Assembly (NCBI GenBank): GCA_016800925.1
Contig: JABCPU010000037.1
Span: forward strand, 235,793 to 299,792
Direction of reading: 5' to 3'
DNA: 64,000 nt
Source of the DNA: Suillus spraguei
Taxonomy: Eukaryota > Basidiomycota > Agaricomycetes > Boletales > Suillaceae
Of the stretch, positions 21,080-33,135 are shown one piece after another. Position 1 is the first letter of the stretch; the number at the start of each line of letters is the position of its first letter. The notes beneath the pieces were generated by a model, which was not told the DNA's origin, did not search any database, and saw only the letters and a list, made by a program, of their open reading frames with translations. Position numbers and translations under genes: made by a program.

Positions 21080-23241
21080 ATATGTACAATAGATACTTGT
21101 AATTTATGGCAGCCTTTTGATTGTACAATACAATCTTTGATCAGTTATTGATGTATGACCTACATATGCTCCCAGATGTGAGTGTTGTAAGACTATCTCT
21201 GGCTCTGTAAATATGGAGCCTGCCTCAAGTGTAGTCTTCAGAGTATATTTTCACTGGTAGTGCAGGCCTCTCCAGGATGATGCAGGCTTACCAGCAACAT
21301 CATGTGCAGTGATTTCAGTGGTGCTTGTATTAGTATTTTAGAATATTATGAGGTAGTTCATGCTAAAATCTTTGCTAGTTGGTGTTTTAGGACATATGCA
21401 GCTGCCATGAGGACTGGCAGATAACTCATTAGTACCCTTCACATATTAGTGCCCTTCCCATTCCACTGATTTCATTATATATAGTATACATGCCTCCTTA
21501 CATCAATCCTCATGTTATCAATGTTGTTTGTTAGTTGATATGTCAGTTAATCTTCATTCATTTTATATAACTGCTTTGCTGTCAGACATATATAGTACAC
21601 AGATTTCTAGTGTTATTCTGGAAGCCATGATTCATATTTCTGCTGACTGGGCCTTGGCCATGGCTCATATTGCCAGTGAATATGTCTCTTGCCAGTTCCT
21701 TGCACTGATTGCTGGATGGCTGAATGCTATTCTCCCTTTTGAACTAGATTTTGTTGTAAGAAGCACTAAGGCTCTGGCTGCAAGTTTTCGTAGGGTGTGG
21801 GACCTGCTAAGATAAGAGTGCACTGAATAGTTAGATAAGTCATTAGCAATAGTTATGCGATGATGAGAGTTATAATTCTAAGATAAAAGACAATAGACTG
21901 ATACTGATAATAACAAGTGTGATATGGGATGAGACTGGACTGTGATAGTGGACGGTGATACTGATCAGATTGCCTCTAGATTGCCTGTAGAAATGAGCGT
22001 ACATGAACTATTTTATATTGTGAATGGTAAGGGTCCTCGGGTATGGAAAGGCCGAACGATTAGGTAAAACAGAGGCTAAAGGGAGTGGCATTGGACCTGG
22101 CAGGGTAGAGTAGAGAAGTGGTAGACAGAGAGTACAAGAATTTGAATGAGTGGTGCAGGTAGGGGTATGGTATTTGACAGAGTTAACAAGAGTTTTGCTT
22201 GTTTTTGATGGAATCCAGACAATTAAGTAATGAGAGGGCGGTGGAGACGAACTAAGGGCCAATATGGGATGAAGAGATGACGGCGAATGATGATGGATGT
22301 GAGCCGAGGCGGTGGTCGATGATGGTGGTTAAGGTAAAGGAATTTTGGCTATTTCTGGCTGCAAACACTTGGTAATCACTACATTGTCATGCTTATGGCA
22401 CACTCAAAACTAGCTAGTGTTAAGGTTGTACTCAAAGCAATGCCTATCAGAACCCAGGTATGACTCTTTTGCCACCACCTTTGTGATATTTAGTCACAGC
22501 AATATTAGTTACTATCAACTTAGATGTAGCTAGGTATGCAGATGATGGAAAAGGGCATCAACCCTGATTGCAAAGACAACCTTCTTGCCCGGTATCCACC
22601 TGACAACCAGATCATTCTTAATTGGCTAACAGTAATTTGTGACAAGTTTGGTATCATTGTCCTCTGGTATCTTCCTGGTGCAATTGATCTGGCCATACAG
22701 GTAAGCTGTTCTCAATTGCCAAATGATTATATTGACCATGTTAGAATGACATGGCAGCTGCCACTGCAATGATGTCAGTTCCACTGGCTAGAAGTGTGAT
22801 AAGCGGCACTGCAACAAATAATAAATAGAGGACTCATTCTTCAAACTTTTATCCCAGTTAATCTGGCAGTACTCTAGGGTGTATAAATCTATCCCCAGCA
22901 TGGTTTTTGCAAGGTCACCTGGTGAGTCACACCTCACAATTAGTGCCATCCATGCTGACTGTCATAGGCACCAAAATTTCATTCCCATGTCTTGGTGACA
23001 CTTAAAGGGGATGATAGATAGTCTTTCTGTCAGGCAATGCAGTGACTGGCAGCACTTATTGCTGCTGTATTGAGAGTCATGCACTCTAACCTCTATTAGT
23101 CATCCTTGGCAATGAAGCTGGCCCTCAGTCTCTGGGAAGGTGACAAGAAATTAGCCGAAATGAGCAATTGTCTCAGAGAGCATGTATCCATCTTCACAGC
23201 AGTCTCTATCATGTGCAACTAACATTCACCAATACACTGTG
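21080..23241. other. Repeat-derived region with scattered short frames
   Basis: Frames at 21528-21815 and 22536-22772 (GINPDCKDNLLARYPPDNQI) have amino-acid-like composition but no recognised domain. The rest is non-coding to the 5' LTR of Copia-2. Confidence 0.35.
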
Positions 23242-23441
23242 TGTTGAATAGTCAAATATTACATGGACTTTGGACATTACCGGTAGTATTAGATAAACAT
23301 GGACATACTTACAGCCACTCTTTACTCTACCTACCTCAGTGACTTGCTAGTCTATTGAGGTGAGCATATGCTACTTACACATTCATTACTTAGTATATAA
23401 TATAGTGACTTGCTAGTCTACTGAGCTTACCTATTGCTGCA
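23242..23441 (+). repeat. Copia-2 5' LTR
   Basis: Starts TGTTGAATAGTCAAATATTA and ends CTATTGCTGCA. Shares most of its length with the 3' LTR, including TAGTATTAGATAA-CATGGAC and CTACCTCAGTGACTTGCTAG. Confidence 0.88.
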
Positions 23442-23456
23442 GGCTATGAGCCCTGC
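23442..23456 (+). other. Copia-2 primer-binding site (half tRNA-iMet type)
   Basis: GGCTATGAGCCCTGC directly follows the 5' LTR. It differs at one base from the complement of the anticodon-arm region of yeast initiator tRNA-Met, the internal priming site used by Copia-type elements. Confidence 0.75.
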
Positions 23457-23644
23457 TTGATGCAGAAGAGCAAACCTTAGATGCTGAAGTTTTTGGGTTG
23501 CCTAATTAGGGAATTTGTGAAAAACAGTTCGCACAAAACAAACAACACCAAATACAGCACCAGAGCCAGTGGATAGCAACACCAGTGCCATATTGCCTAT
23601 TTTTGGAAGGCTGCCACTGCTCTCAGTATTGAGCATCAAATATA

Positions 23645-26600
23645 ATGTCCTTCACCACTGAACTAGGAGACAACTTTCTTCGGGTACCCAAATTGACTGC
23701 AGATGGAGAAAACTGGGTGACTTACAAGAAAAGACTGCTTTGGTCCATAGACATTAGAGGTTTGGTTGGCCATTTGGACAGGACAACAGCAAAACTGGTA
23801 GACCCTGCAACATTGTCAGGAAGAGGCCAGTCATGGAGTCCAATAACTGCAGATGAGTTGAAGGAAGTGGTGGAATATTAGAAGGCTATGAAAGAATGGC
23901 GACTTTGTGACACTGTAGTTAAATAGTAGATTGCAGGTACAATCTTAGATACGCTCTTTACCAGAATCAAGTCTCTCTTCATGGCAGCAGAGATCTTTAC
24001 CTACTTGGCCAACATGTTTCAGAAGCGCTCCAGAATAATTTCTGTTGAGCTACTCCACAAGCTGCAGGACCTGAAGTGCCAGGAGAAAGGGAATGTCCGT
24101 GACTACTTTGACAAGATGCTTGCCATTAGGGAGCAATTATCCTCAATGGGTCAAGATCGTCAGATGGCAGTTTCACTGCACTAATTCTTGGTTCCCTGCC
24201 TACATCCTACAACCCACACCTATCCACATTGACAGCATCAGCCAAAGTCACTAGTACAGACCTTACTCCAGATATCTTGATGGCCGCCATCATTGATGAG
24301 TATGACTGACGCACCACAAAGGGGAAGAAGTCCACACCTTCCAATGACGATGCGCCTACACTGCAAATTCCAATGGCAAGAAGCACCACTTCAAGGGTGA
24401 GTATCACAACTGGGAAGAAAGGTCATATGAAGGCAGACTGCTGGGCTGACAGTGGAGGAAAAGCTGGGGAGAAGCCAGGCTCTAGCAAGGCCAAAGGCAA
24501 GAAGTCTGATACAGCTGTGGCTGCCAAGGACAAGGATAATGAGGATGAACCAGAGGGTGTTTGGTTAGCACATGGTTGGGATGATGAAGTGGATCGGCTC
24601 ACAGAAGTAGATGAAGATGATGTACCTTCAATTGACAACATCCTGGATGATGATGAAGAGGCCTACACCAAGACCTTTGACTATGCTATGCTCGCCAACT
24701 CTGGTAGAGAAGATAGCAACTGCACAGAGCTATACGACTCTGGTGCCTCCTATCATATGTCATCATACGAGACCATTTCCAGAATTTTGTGATGATCCCA
24801 CCAAAGCCTATCACCACTGCGATAAGCACATCTTCCAAGCCATAGGAAAAGGTGACCTACTGATCAGTCTACCTAATGGCAAGAGTCACACTCACATTCT
24901 CCTCAAAAATGTCATATATGCACCCAAGATGGGCTTAACGCTTGTCTCAATCAGCAAGCTAGCGGCTGCTGGGTATGCCGCACTATTCTGTAAGACAACT
25001 TGCAAGATCTTTGATGCCAAGAAGAGGAAGCTAGGGGAGATTCCAGTCAATAAAGGACTATACTGTGTCAAAGCTCTGAGAAAGCTATTTGCAGGTGTTG
25101 CTAGCACAAAGGAACCACTCACCATGGAGGAAGTTCATGTTAGGCTAGGGCACATCACACCTGAAGCCATTGGAAAGATGCTGCACAATGGCACAATCAC
25201 CGGAATCACTCTTGACCCTGCTCACACCACTATGGGAGCATGCAAATCTTGTGAATATACTAAGGCGACATGGAAGGCCATCAGCAAGGTGCAAGACCCA
25301 CCTAGATGTGAGAAGCTTGGTGATGAGGTCCATACTGACTTATGGAGACCATCTCCTGTCCAAACAATAGCAAAGAGTCAGTATTTCACATCCTTCACAG
25401 ATGATCACACTTGCTTCATCAACCTGTACCTATTGAAGACCAAGGATGAGACATTCAGTGCTTACAAGAGCTATGAAGCTTGGATCAATATGCAGTTTGA
25501 TACCAAGATCAAATGTCTCTGGTCTGATCATGGGGGAGAATATCTCAGTGAAGAATTCACACATCACCCACTAGTCATAAAACAGAGCAGAAGCTCACTG
25601 TTCATGATACCCTGGAGCACAATGGCGTGGCAGAGCAACTGAATTGCAGGCTACTTGAAAGAGTTCAAGTCATGCTACATGCAAGTGGACTGCCAAAATT
25701 CCTATGGGGTGAAGCCATTAGTCATGCTATATGGTTGAAGAACAAAGTTCAACACGCTCACTTGATAACAAGACTCCCTTTGAGATGCTTTTCAAGAAGA
25801 AGCCGGACCTAGCCAACTACCAGTATGGGGCTGCCGAGTTTGGGTGCATGACACATCAGGCTCAAAGCTAGACATGCAAGCAAAAGATGGCCACTGGATG
25901 GGCTTCAACTGTACAGTAATGGTCACCAGATCAATTGGGAGGATACCCACAGAGTAGGAATTGAGTGTAGTGTAAGGTTTGATGAAAAGAAGTTCACATA
26001 CCTATTAGCACACTGCTTGCAGGGGAGCAGCAACTACCAGAGGATCAAGGCAATCAGCATGCTAACATTCCACAACCACCTAAAAGCAACATGCACCAGC
26101 TCAAGACCGCTAGGATCGCAGTTTGAGATTCCCGCTCCATAGCCTTGATGCTCAGGAAGAGTACGAATCGAATCAGAATATGTGAGACACCTAAGAGATG
26201 GCGAAGGTATCATGATGGTCAAGCTAACTCACTGACACTGCCAACTGGAGTCCAAGCAGGCTCAAGTGAGACTGGCAATCTTACACAGGAGTTAGGCATG
26301 CTGGGAGATGATGGTCAGCTGGATGAGGATGATGAAGAAGTTTTTGCCATGGTTGCTGGAGCAGTGGAGGTTGAGGGGAGCGACCCAACTAGTGATGATG
26401 AAGCATGCAGATGCTGTGACTGGCCCAAATGGAATGAGGCAATGAACAAGGAGTTAAGAAGCCTGGAAGATGCCAAGACCTGGACAATAGTTGAGTGTCC
26501 CAAGGGTGCCAACATCGTTGGTTGCAAATGGGTCTATCGCATCAAGTGGAACGCTGATGGCGAAATCAACAAGTACAAGGCACGTCTTGTTGCTAAAGGC

Positions 26601-27918
26601 TACTCACAGGTTTATGGTGTTGACTACTATGACACATATGCCCCCGTCGCACACCTTGCATCACTGGCACCATCCTTGCTATTGCAGCCAGCAATGACTG
26701 GGATATCAATGTCTTTACTTCCAGAGTGCTTACCTTAATGGAAAGCTAGATCCTGACAAGGTTATATTCATGAAACTTCCACCTGGGCTATAGGTTAATG
26801 GCAAGTTCAAGAATCCAGTTGCACACTTATGTGTTGCACTATATGGATCCAAGCAAGGCCACTCAAGTGGTACAATGAGCTGCCAAAGCACTGGAACTAC
26901 TTGGCTTGAGGCAAGCTGAATGTGATTGGGGAGTGTTCTACCAGTATGTGGAGAATGAGATCCTCCTGCTTGCATCACATGTTGATGACTGCACTGTTAC
27001 TGGGAGCGACAGAAAGGAGATTCAGTTATTCAAGACTGAGATCACTAACTGCTACAAGCTCACCAACCTTGGACCTATTGCTTGGCTACTTGGGATGAAG
27101 GTTATACATGACTGCACAGCATGCACTATCTCACTGTTGCAAGAATCCTATGTTGATGGGATACTCACCAAGTACAACTTTGCTGACAACAAACCTGTCT
27201 CCATCCCAATGGACCCCAATATTCATTATCTCACAGCCAATCCCCAAAGACGCCTACTGAAGTCGCAAAAATGAAGAACATACCTTATCACGGAGCTGTT
27301 GGTTCACTCATGCACTTAGCAGTTGGTACACACCCCACATAGCATTTGCAGTATCAACAGTAGCATAATTAGCGCAGAGCCAGCATGGCACATTGGGAAG
27401 CAGTGAAGGGTAGGAACAAGGAAGCTAGTGCTTACCTTTGGTCATGGGAAGTGCGGACTAGAAGGCGTTACAGATGCTGATGGAGCATCACAGGAGCATA
27501 GGCATGCCATCTCTGGATATGCTTTTCTACTTGATGGTGGCACAATATCTTGGGCTTCAAAGAAGCAAGAACTTGTCACTCTATCCACCACAGAAGCTGA
27601 TATGTCACTGCCACTCACACTGCCAAAGAAGCTATGTGGCTCCACCGTTTTGTCCAAGAGATCTTCCACTCACTCACTTATTCAACACTCTTCATTGTGA
27701 CAATCAGTCTGCAATCGCACTTGCCAAGGGTGGCATTTATCATGCTCGAACAAAGCACATCGACATTTGCTACCACTACATTTGTTTTATTGTTGAACAA
27801 GGTTCTCTCTGACTCATATATTACCCCACTGATGACATGGTTGCCGACACCCTTACCAAAGCTTTGCCTAGTGTCAAGGCCAAACATTTTGCTACTGCAC
27901 TAGGACTACACACTGTTT
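23645..27918 (+). pseudogene. Copia-2 gag-pol, multiply disrupted
   Basis: Gag begins at 23645 (LTADGENWVTYKKRLLWSID). The zinc knuckle is damaged near 24.40 kb (only GHMKADC of the CX2CX4HX4C is clear). The protease motif LYDSGASYHMS is near 24.74 kb. Integrase: GHITPEAIGKML, VHTDLW, FTDDHT, SDHGGEYLSEEF (25.1-25.6 kb). RT: WNEAMNKELRSLEDAKTW, GCKWVYRIKWNADGEI, KARLVAKG (26.4-26.6 kb); the YVDD position reads SHVDDCTV (26.97 kb). RNase H: GYAFLLDGGTISWASKKQE, CDNQSAIALAKG, ARTKHIDICYHY and TDDMVADTLTKALP (27.5-27.9 kb). Many stops and frame changes mean it cannot make protein on its own. Confidence 0.9.
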
Positions 27919-27927
27919 GAAGGGGAG
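27919..27927 (+). other. Copia-2 polypurine tract
   Basis: GAAGGGGAG immediately upstream of the 3' LTR TG, the plus-strand primer position. Confidence 0.75.
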
Positions 27928-28113
27928 TGTTGAATAGTCAAACATTACATGGACCTCGGACATTACCAGTAGTATTAGATAAGCATGGACATACTTACAG
28001 CTGCTCTTTACTCTACCTACCTCAGTGACTTGCTAGTCTACTGAGGTGAGCATACACTACTTACACATTCATTACTTAGTACTGACTACTACTGCAGCTT
28101 ACCTATTGTTGCA
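27928..28113 (+). repeat. Copia-2 3' LTR
   Basis: Starts TGTTGAATAGTCAAACATTA and ends CTATTGTTGCA. It lacks a short internal segment present in the 5' LTR (second CTTGCTAGTCTACTGAG copy). Confidence 0.88.
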
Positions 28114-28159
28114 TGAGATGTGTGTCAAAAGTCGGGCTTTCAAGGTCAGCATGAATATG

Positions 28160-28560
28160 TTTGTCACACCGGTATCATATCTGAGGGACCAGCACTCTAC
28201 TGCATTCTGTAGAGAAGCATTGGTCAGTCGCCACCAGTGACAATCTATACCCTGCAGCATTATGTTCAGCAATGCAATAGGCCTTGTCCTATGTCACCAG
28301 TATGTCTATACCATGCAGTAATCAGTAAAAGCATGGGTCAGTGGTCACCAGTGACAATCTATACCCTGCAGCATTATGTTTGGCAGTGCTACAAGTCTTG
28401 TGCTATGTCGCCAGTATGCATCTATACCATGCAGTATTCTGTGGAAGTATGGATCAATCAACCCCAGTAACAATCTATACCCTGCAGCATTATGTGCTGC
28501 ATTGCCACAGGCCTTGTTACTATGTCACCAGAATGCATGCATACCATTACATATGGACAT
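28160..28560 (+). repeat. Tandem repeat, about 115-bp unit, three or more copies
   Basis: The motif CAGTGACAATCTATACCCTG recurs at 28234, 28349 and (as CAGTAACAATC) 28465, each followed by CAGCATTATGT and a shared TATGTCACCAGTATG-like segment. Frames across it are by-products of the repeat. Confidence 0.85.
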
Positions 28561-28923
28561 ATCTAACTGACTGTTCTGCTGTGATGCCACAAATATGCAA
28601 TGGTATTGGCAAGTTTATACTGGGCCCACTCCTCACCATCGAGTAGCACCTACCAGTCATAGCTTATAGATCATAACACCACTATCCTATATATTATTGT
28701 ATTCAATAATGTATATACTGTAGGCCCACCCTTGAGCCTTGGTTATTGTCTAGCCCCTGGCCCACCCACTATACTTGGGGACAATCCCATATGTGGGCCC
28801 ATGGTGGGTTGGCCCAACTCTTAGGGAGCGATGTCAACTTGTGCTGTCCAGTAAGTAGGGAGATATGTCACTGCATTATGTGAAATGATGCTACTGTCTA
28901 TTTTCTAACCTTTGTCTTTACAA
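28561..28923. other. Non-coding between tandem repeat and hAT fragment
   Basis: No frame supported. GGCCCACC/GGTGGG-type inverted short motifs near 28.71-28.82 kb could fold, but nothing identifies them. Confidence 0.35.
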
Positions 28924-29016
28924 TAGTTCTTCACCCATGTCATAAACTTGCCTATCTTAAGCTGGTGAAATGGGAGAATAAGTGGATTGATACTGCTGAG
29001 AACCTGCTGCAGGATG
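28924..29016 (+). pseudogene. hAT transposase fragment, 5' side of Copia-1 insertion
   Basis: After a plausible splice acceptor (TTTACAATAG) the frame reads VLHPCHKLAYLKLVKWENKW then IDTAENLLQD. This is the segment that precedes the dimerisation domain in fungal hAT transposases. It ends in the GGATG duplication at 29012-29016 and continues in phase at 51247 on the far side of Copia-1. Confidence 0.8.
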
Positions 29017-29445
29017 TGTCGTGATGACAGGCGAGCGAATGGGGAGAGAGGAAGCTAGAAAGACAAAGGTATGATCTCAGTTTCTATTCAAGAACTCATA
29101 TTAACATGTGCACTACCTAGAAAGACAAAGGTACACTATGATTTGGTCAGCTATTGCTGACTTACAGGAACTAGGTACTTACATCTCAGTTTCTATTCAA
29201 GAACTGAGATTTTTGCGTCTTTGGACGCTTGACTTTATACCAGGTAAGTAAGGAACAAAAAATATAAAATATAACTCATTTGATTTGCATTGCAGAGGCT
29301 CAGCCAATGTTAGCGAGACAGATCCCACTGGCCTATTATGGCTTGCACTCGAACCATGTTCCTCAGCTTCTCCCCCTCATGCCTTGCTTCTCGGATTCTT
29401 TGGCCATTCCCTTCTCTTCTCTCTCTGGCGCATCGGACTCCAACA
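29017..29445 (-). repeat. Copia-1 3' LTR (429 bp)
   Basis: Read on the minus strand it starts TGTTGGAGTCCGATGCGCC and ends CATCACGACA. A polypurine tract GAGGGGGAG lies at 29446-29454. Contains an internal partial duplication: TCTCAGTTTCTATTCAAGAAC near 29.07 and 29.18 kb, and AGAAAGACAAAGGTA near 29.05 and 29.12 kb (plus-strand reading). Confidence 0.85.
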
Positions 29446-30724
29446 CTCCCCCTCGAGCACATGCCAGGCCCATATGGGTGCACAATTTCTGGAGATGAGG
29501 GCGGGGCAGCACTTTTGTGAAGGCATCGGCAATGTTGTCATTGGTGGGGCAATAGAGCAGCTGAAAGGTGCCATCTTTGACATGGGATCGGATAAAGTGG
29601 TACCTCAAGTCAATATGCTTGGTGCGTGACTGGAATTTCCTGGTGGATGCTAATGCTATGGCGGCTTGATTATCACAAAAGAATGAAGTAGGGAGCATGG
29701 GAGCCTTGTAGAGCTCTTTCAGGAGCAATTGAAGGTATAGTACCTCTCTTGCCACACTGGTCAATGTAATGTACTCAGCTTCGGCCATTGATAGGGCGAT
29801 GATGGGTTGCTTCCACACACTCCAAGAGACTGGGCCTCCATTGAGTAGTACTATGTACCCACTCATGGAGTGTCTGTGCAGCTGTGAAGCCCAATCAGTG
29901 TCGACGAACACTTTAATACCGGCATCCGTGGATCCCAGAGTAATTTCGAAGTCGTCAGTAGCCTTTAGGTACCTGAGAGCCCTTTTGCTAGCCTCCCAGT
30001 GCGGTCTTCCTGGATTGCACATGAACTGGGACAGGGTTGCTATGGTGAATGCAATGTCCAGTCTCGTGCTCGTGGCTGCATACATCAAGGAACTGATTGC
30101 ACGCTGGTACGGTACATCTCGCATGGCCTGAAGTTCTGTATGAGTTCCTGGGGACTGATCTATTGACAGGATAGTGGCTGTTTCCATTGGCTTTGCACGC
30201 TCTTTGTGTCGCCTAGATGGGACTGCTCAACTATGGTGGCGACATACACCTTTTGAGACAGTGTTATGGTGCGCCCCACTCAGTCCCTCGTCACCTTCAG
30301 TCCTAACAGCCAGGATAACTCACCCAGATCTGAAATTTCAAAGAACTCGCGCAGCTGGGACTTGAACTGCAGGATATGGGATTTGTGGTTAGCAGTGACG
30401 GCCATGTCGTCAACGGAGACAGTGATGATAATGTGCTCCTTTGAGGTATGTTTGAAGTATATGGCTTGATCGACCTGCGAGCTACTGAATCCCATTTTCA
30501 GGAATGCTCCAGGTAGTTCTTCTGCCCACTTGTATCCTGCCTGCTTTATGCCTGGTAAGCTCCACTTGAGCTTCAAAACCTTTCCTCGCTGACCACCCTT
30601 GAGGTATCCTGGCGGCAGTCTCATATAAATGTCCTCCTGGACATCTGCATAGAGGTAAGCACTCTTTATATCTATCTGGTGAATCTCCCAGTCTTACTGA
30701 GCAGCCATGGTCAGGACAGCACGT
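29446..30724 (-). pseudogene. Copia-1 pol, RT and RNase H part
   Basis: Minus strand from the L3 junction: AVLTMAAQ, a TAA stop where the family has an amino acid, DWEIHQIDIKSAYLYADVQE, MRLPPGYLKG. The catalytic box reads VSVDDMAV (about 30.40 kb), then LGELSWLLGLKVTRD. RNase H follows: GTHTELQAMRDVPYQRAISS, HRHSMSGYIVLLNGGPVSWS, CDNQAAIALAST, SRTKHIDLRYHFIR, and the end LACARGGVLESDAP (29.45 kb), which overlaps the polypurine tract. Continues the frame of the block ending at 46559. Confidence 0.88.
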
Positions 30725-30847
30725 TGTAACGAACATATTGGCGCTGGGCTTAAAACCCCATCTTTTGACACTCATCTCACGTCTACAGGAGTTACCACTT
30801 GTCCATGGCCATCTTACCCCTTTAGCATTACCGGTGGCATCCCACGC
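30725..30847 (+). repeat. LTR family L, copy L3, left piece
   Basis: Starts TGTAACGAACATATTGGCGC and matches the first about 120 bases of L2. Cut at ACGC by the Gypsy element; the rest resumes at 45741. Confidence 0.85.
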
Positions 30848-32451
30848 TGTCTTCTTAGATAGATGATCTATAGATAAAGACCTATAAAACCAAATATCTC
30901 CACGGTCAGTGATTCAGACAAATACCAATGACTGATAACGTGGTTGTACGTGGGTGGCTGTTTAATGTTCCCCAGGCTACGGTCAGCAAATGAGTCACTT
31001 CTGTGAGATCAGCAAACTCTTGGACAATGACAAAGATTCTCGAAACAACTAAACTTCAAAGAAAAACACAGAAGTCAAACAAACTAAGAAACAAAAGTAA
31101 CTGGCCGAATTACTCTCTCCAATGGAATGCAGGTGTTTTGCAACAATTGTGCTACTGCAATTTGTGGGAAGTTACAACAATCACCTTCTCAAACAAGCAG
31201 GTAGGATCCCTGGTCAAGACTAGTCACTACTTCAGAGATCTTCTAGCTTACTATTGAACCTGCTGCCAAAGAACTCACTATGAGTATTAAGCAGATAACA
31301 GGAATGGACGTCCTTGGATTTCAATACCAAGTCCCCTTTCAATAACTAGAGTCTATCAGTCAGTGAAGACCTTAACTCAGTATCGCTACTCAGATGTGCA
31401 AGATCAAGTGTCACTGTCAACCTCTAAAGTCTCTCCCACTAAGCTACTCTGGCCTTAGATGGACTAAAGAGACAACACAAATATTAGAAACACAAGGACA
31501 CTTAGCACCAACAAACTTTGAAAGAGAGAGAGAGACCAGTAATCAAAGAAAAAGAAGAAAAGAGAAAGATTCAAAAGAAACAGAAGCAAGGAAACAGACA
31601 GCAGAGGAAGAAAAACAGAGAGAAAGATGATGAAAGAAACTAGAATGAATTTGTCAAAGAAAAAAGATTTGTTGTCTTGCTGGTTGTCAGACACAGTGAG
31701 CTCAGGGTCTTGCTAGTTGTTGAGCACAGTGAGCTCAAGGTAGTGCTATCTCACAGAGTAGACTTCCAATCTTACTGTTGTTGACAATGTTCTTGACAGT
31801 GTGCTGATAGTGCTGGTCACACTTCACTCTCAGTTATATTTCTGAGGGGGAGAAAAATCTCTCTTTTTATTGACAAAAAGGTGGGTCTTATATAGACAAA
31901 ATGAATGGCTATGCTACTGTTTTCCCACATTTTTGTAGGGGTGCTGACCTACCCTATTTATTGAATATTGTCATAGTTGATTTGTAATATGCTCAAGGGT
32001 GTGAGAAGAAGTCATGTGGGATATCAATGGCTATGCATAAATTTGAGATCAGGTGACTATTAGTGGCTATCCTAGGAGGAATATCAATTATGTAATATTT
32101 GAAGCATAAATCTGCACTTTTTTGTAGATGTATAGAAATGACGCGAGTGAATCATAATGTGTTTCATGAGTTTCTCTGCAGGGTAACTCTATGTAATTAT
32201 TTTGCTGGGGTCACCTGACATCTGTGGGAATATTATGAAGTAGTTTCTGTAGCCAAACATACATAAACACACCCATGAAAAAATGAATTAGAAATAATAA
32301 GCAAACTTTTACGAGCAAAAAGAAACTTTCGATTCTGTGTCATGGATTGATTTCTGAATAGAGAAACACTAAGCTATTATAGTCCTGGTACTATTTTTCA
32401 GCTGCAGTAGTGCTTAGTCAGCCATGCACCAGACCAGTTTGGTGCGTGTCA
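30848..32451 (-). repeat. Gypsy 3' LTR (R1, 1604 bp)
   Basis: On the minus strand starts TGACACGCACCAAAC and ends CTAAGAAGACA. Nearly identical to R2; differences seen are one missing A near 31.85 kb and one A/G change near 32.36 kb. It contains a strong purine run on the plus strand (about 31.50-31.64 kb), i.e. a pyrimidine-rich stretch on the element's sense strand. Short frames inside it are not genes. Confidence 0.93.
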
Positions 32452-32850
32452 TCTAGTGGAAAGTGAGAAATCAATCGTCCCCGATTGTGAAGGGGCAGGG
32501 TGGGAGAAATTGACTTGTTCATCTGCTGTGTTTGGGAATGGATATCGCAGAGGGTTTGTCATGATTTTGTTAAAGGGTAATGCAGAAAGCTCCTCAGGGG
32601 CATCTTGCTGTTGAATCTCCCTCAATTCCTGTTCTATGTCGTCCAGTTCATAGTTCAACCATTGTGCAATTTTGAAAATGTAGTTGCACGTGGGGCAACG
32701 CCATCGGAAAAGGTATGTTCCATGCCGTCTTGTGCCGGAGTAGGGTCTTATGTCTACCTGATAATGTGGATCTCCTTGGGGATGCATTTCTGTGGCGTGC
32801 TCTGTGAGCAGACTTCCTAATTTGTCTAGTTGACTTTCTACTATACTCAT
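32449..32850 (-). CDS. Gypsy accessory frame C (133 codons, CxxC motif)
   Basis: Starts MSIVESQLDKLGSLLTEHAT. The central part has YLFRWRCPTCNYIFKIAQW, a CPTC pair in an aromatic context, then an acidic helix (YELDDIEQELREIQQQ). The stop TGA is the first three bases of the 3' LTR, so the frame ends exactly at the pol-side LTR edge. No family recognised. Whether it is translated, perhaps from a spliced RNA, is unknown. Confidence 0.45.
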   Translation of the reverse strand: MSIVESQLDKLGSLLTEHATEMHPQGDPHYQVDIRPYSGTRRHGTYLFRWRCPTCNYIFKIAQWLNYELDDIEQELREIQQQDAPEELSALPFNKIMTNPLRYPFPNTADEQVNFSHPAPSQSGTIDFSLSTR

Positions 32851-33135
32851 CTGACTTCGAAATGTTCCTCATTTGAGTATATTTTTCCAAGGCGAAGATA
32901 TGCAGTAGGAGAAATTCCTGGCTCTGGATGGGGGTTCTGTTCTAAGCCCAATTCGATCCGGGTTGCGCGGTTCATTGCTCTCCTAGACGAATGGTTACGC
33001 TTGGGAAGTTGTTGTCCTCGATGATTTGCAAATAACCAATGTGTTGACTAAAAAGAATGTAGAGTCCAAGTACGCAGGTAGTATACAGTATCAGATCAAA
33101 GGGAAGCATAGGGAACTATAGTCAAAGCACGATTG

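Larger units (their letters stand above)
23242..28113 (+). mobile_element. Copia-2: degenerate Ty1/Copia retrotransposon with both LTRs
   Basis: Two matching LTRs (23242-23441 and 27928-28113) flank primer site, gag, protease, integrase, RT and RNase H in Copia order (integrase before RT). The 4.9-kb element is full length in outline but coding is broken throughout. I could not find a matching target duplication (CTGTG on the left, TGAGA on the right). Confidence 0.92.

Noticed and set aside
28046..28646. Frames through the 115-bp tandem repeat
   Set aside because: Cys/Tyr-rich repeats produced by the DNA repeat, not a protein family.
28705..28825. Possible hairpin of GGCCCACC/GGTGGGTTGGCCC motifs
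   Set aside because: Short and imperfect; no evidence of function or of a transposon end.
31003..31694. Frames of 76-84 codons inside the Gypsy LTR, repeated at 44.3-45.0 and 48.1-48.8 kb
   Set aside because: They recur only because the LTR recurs; they are carried in non-coding LTR sequence and are degraded in the older R3 copy.
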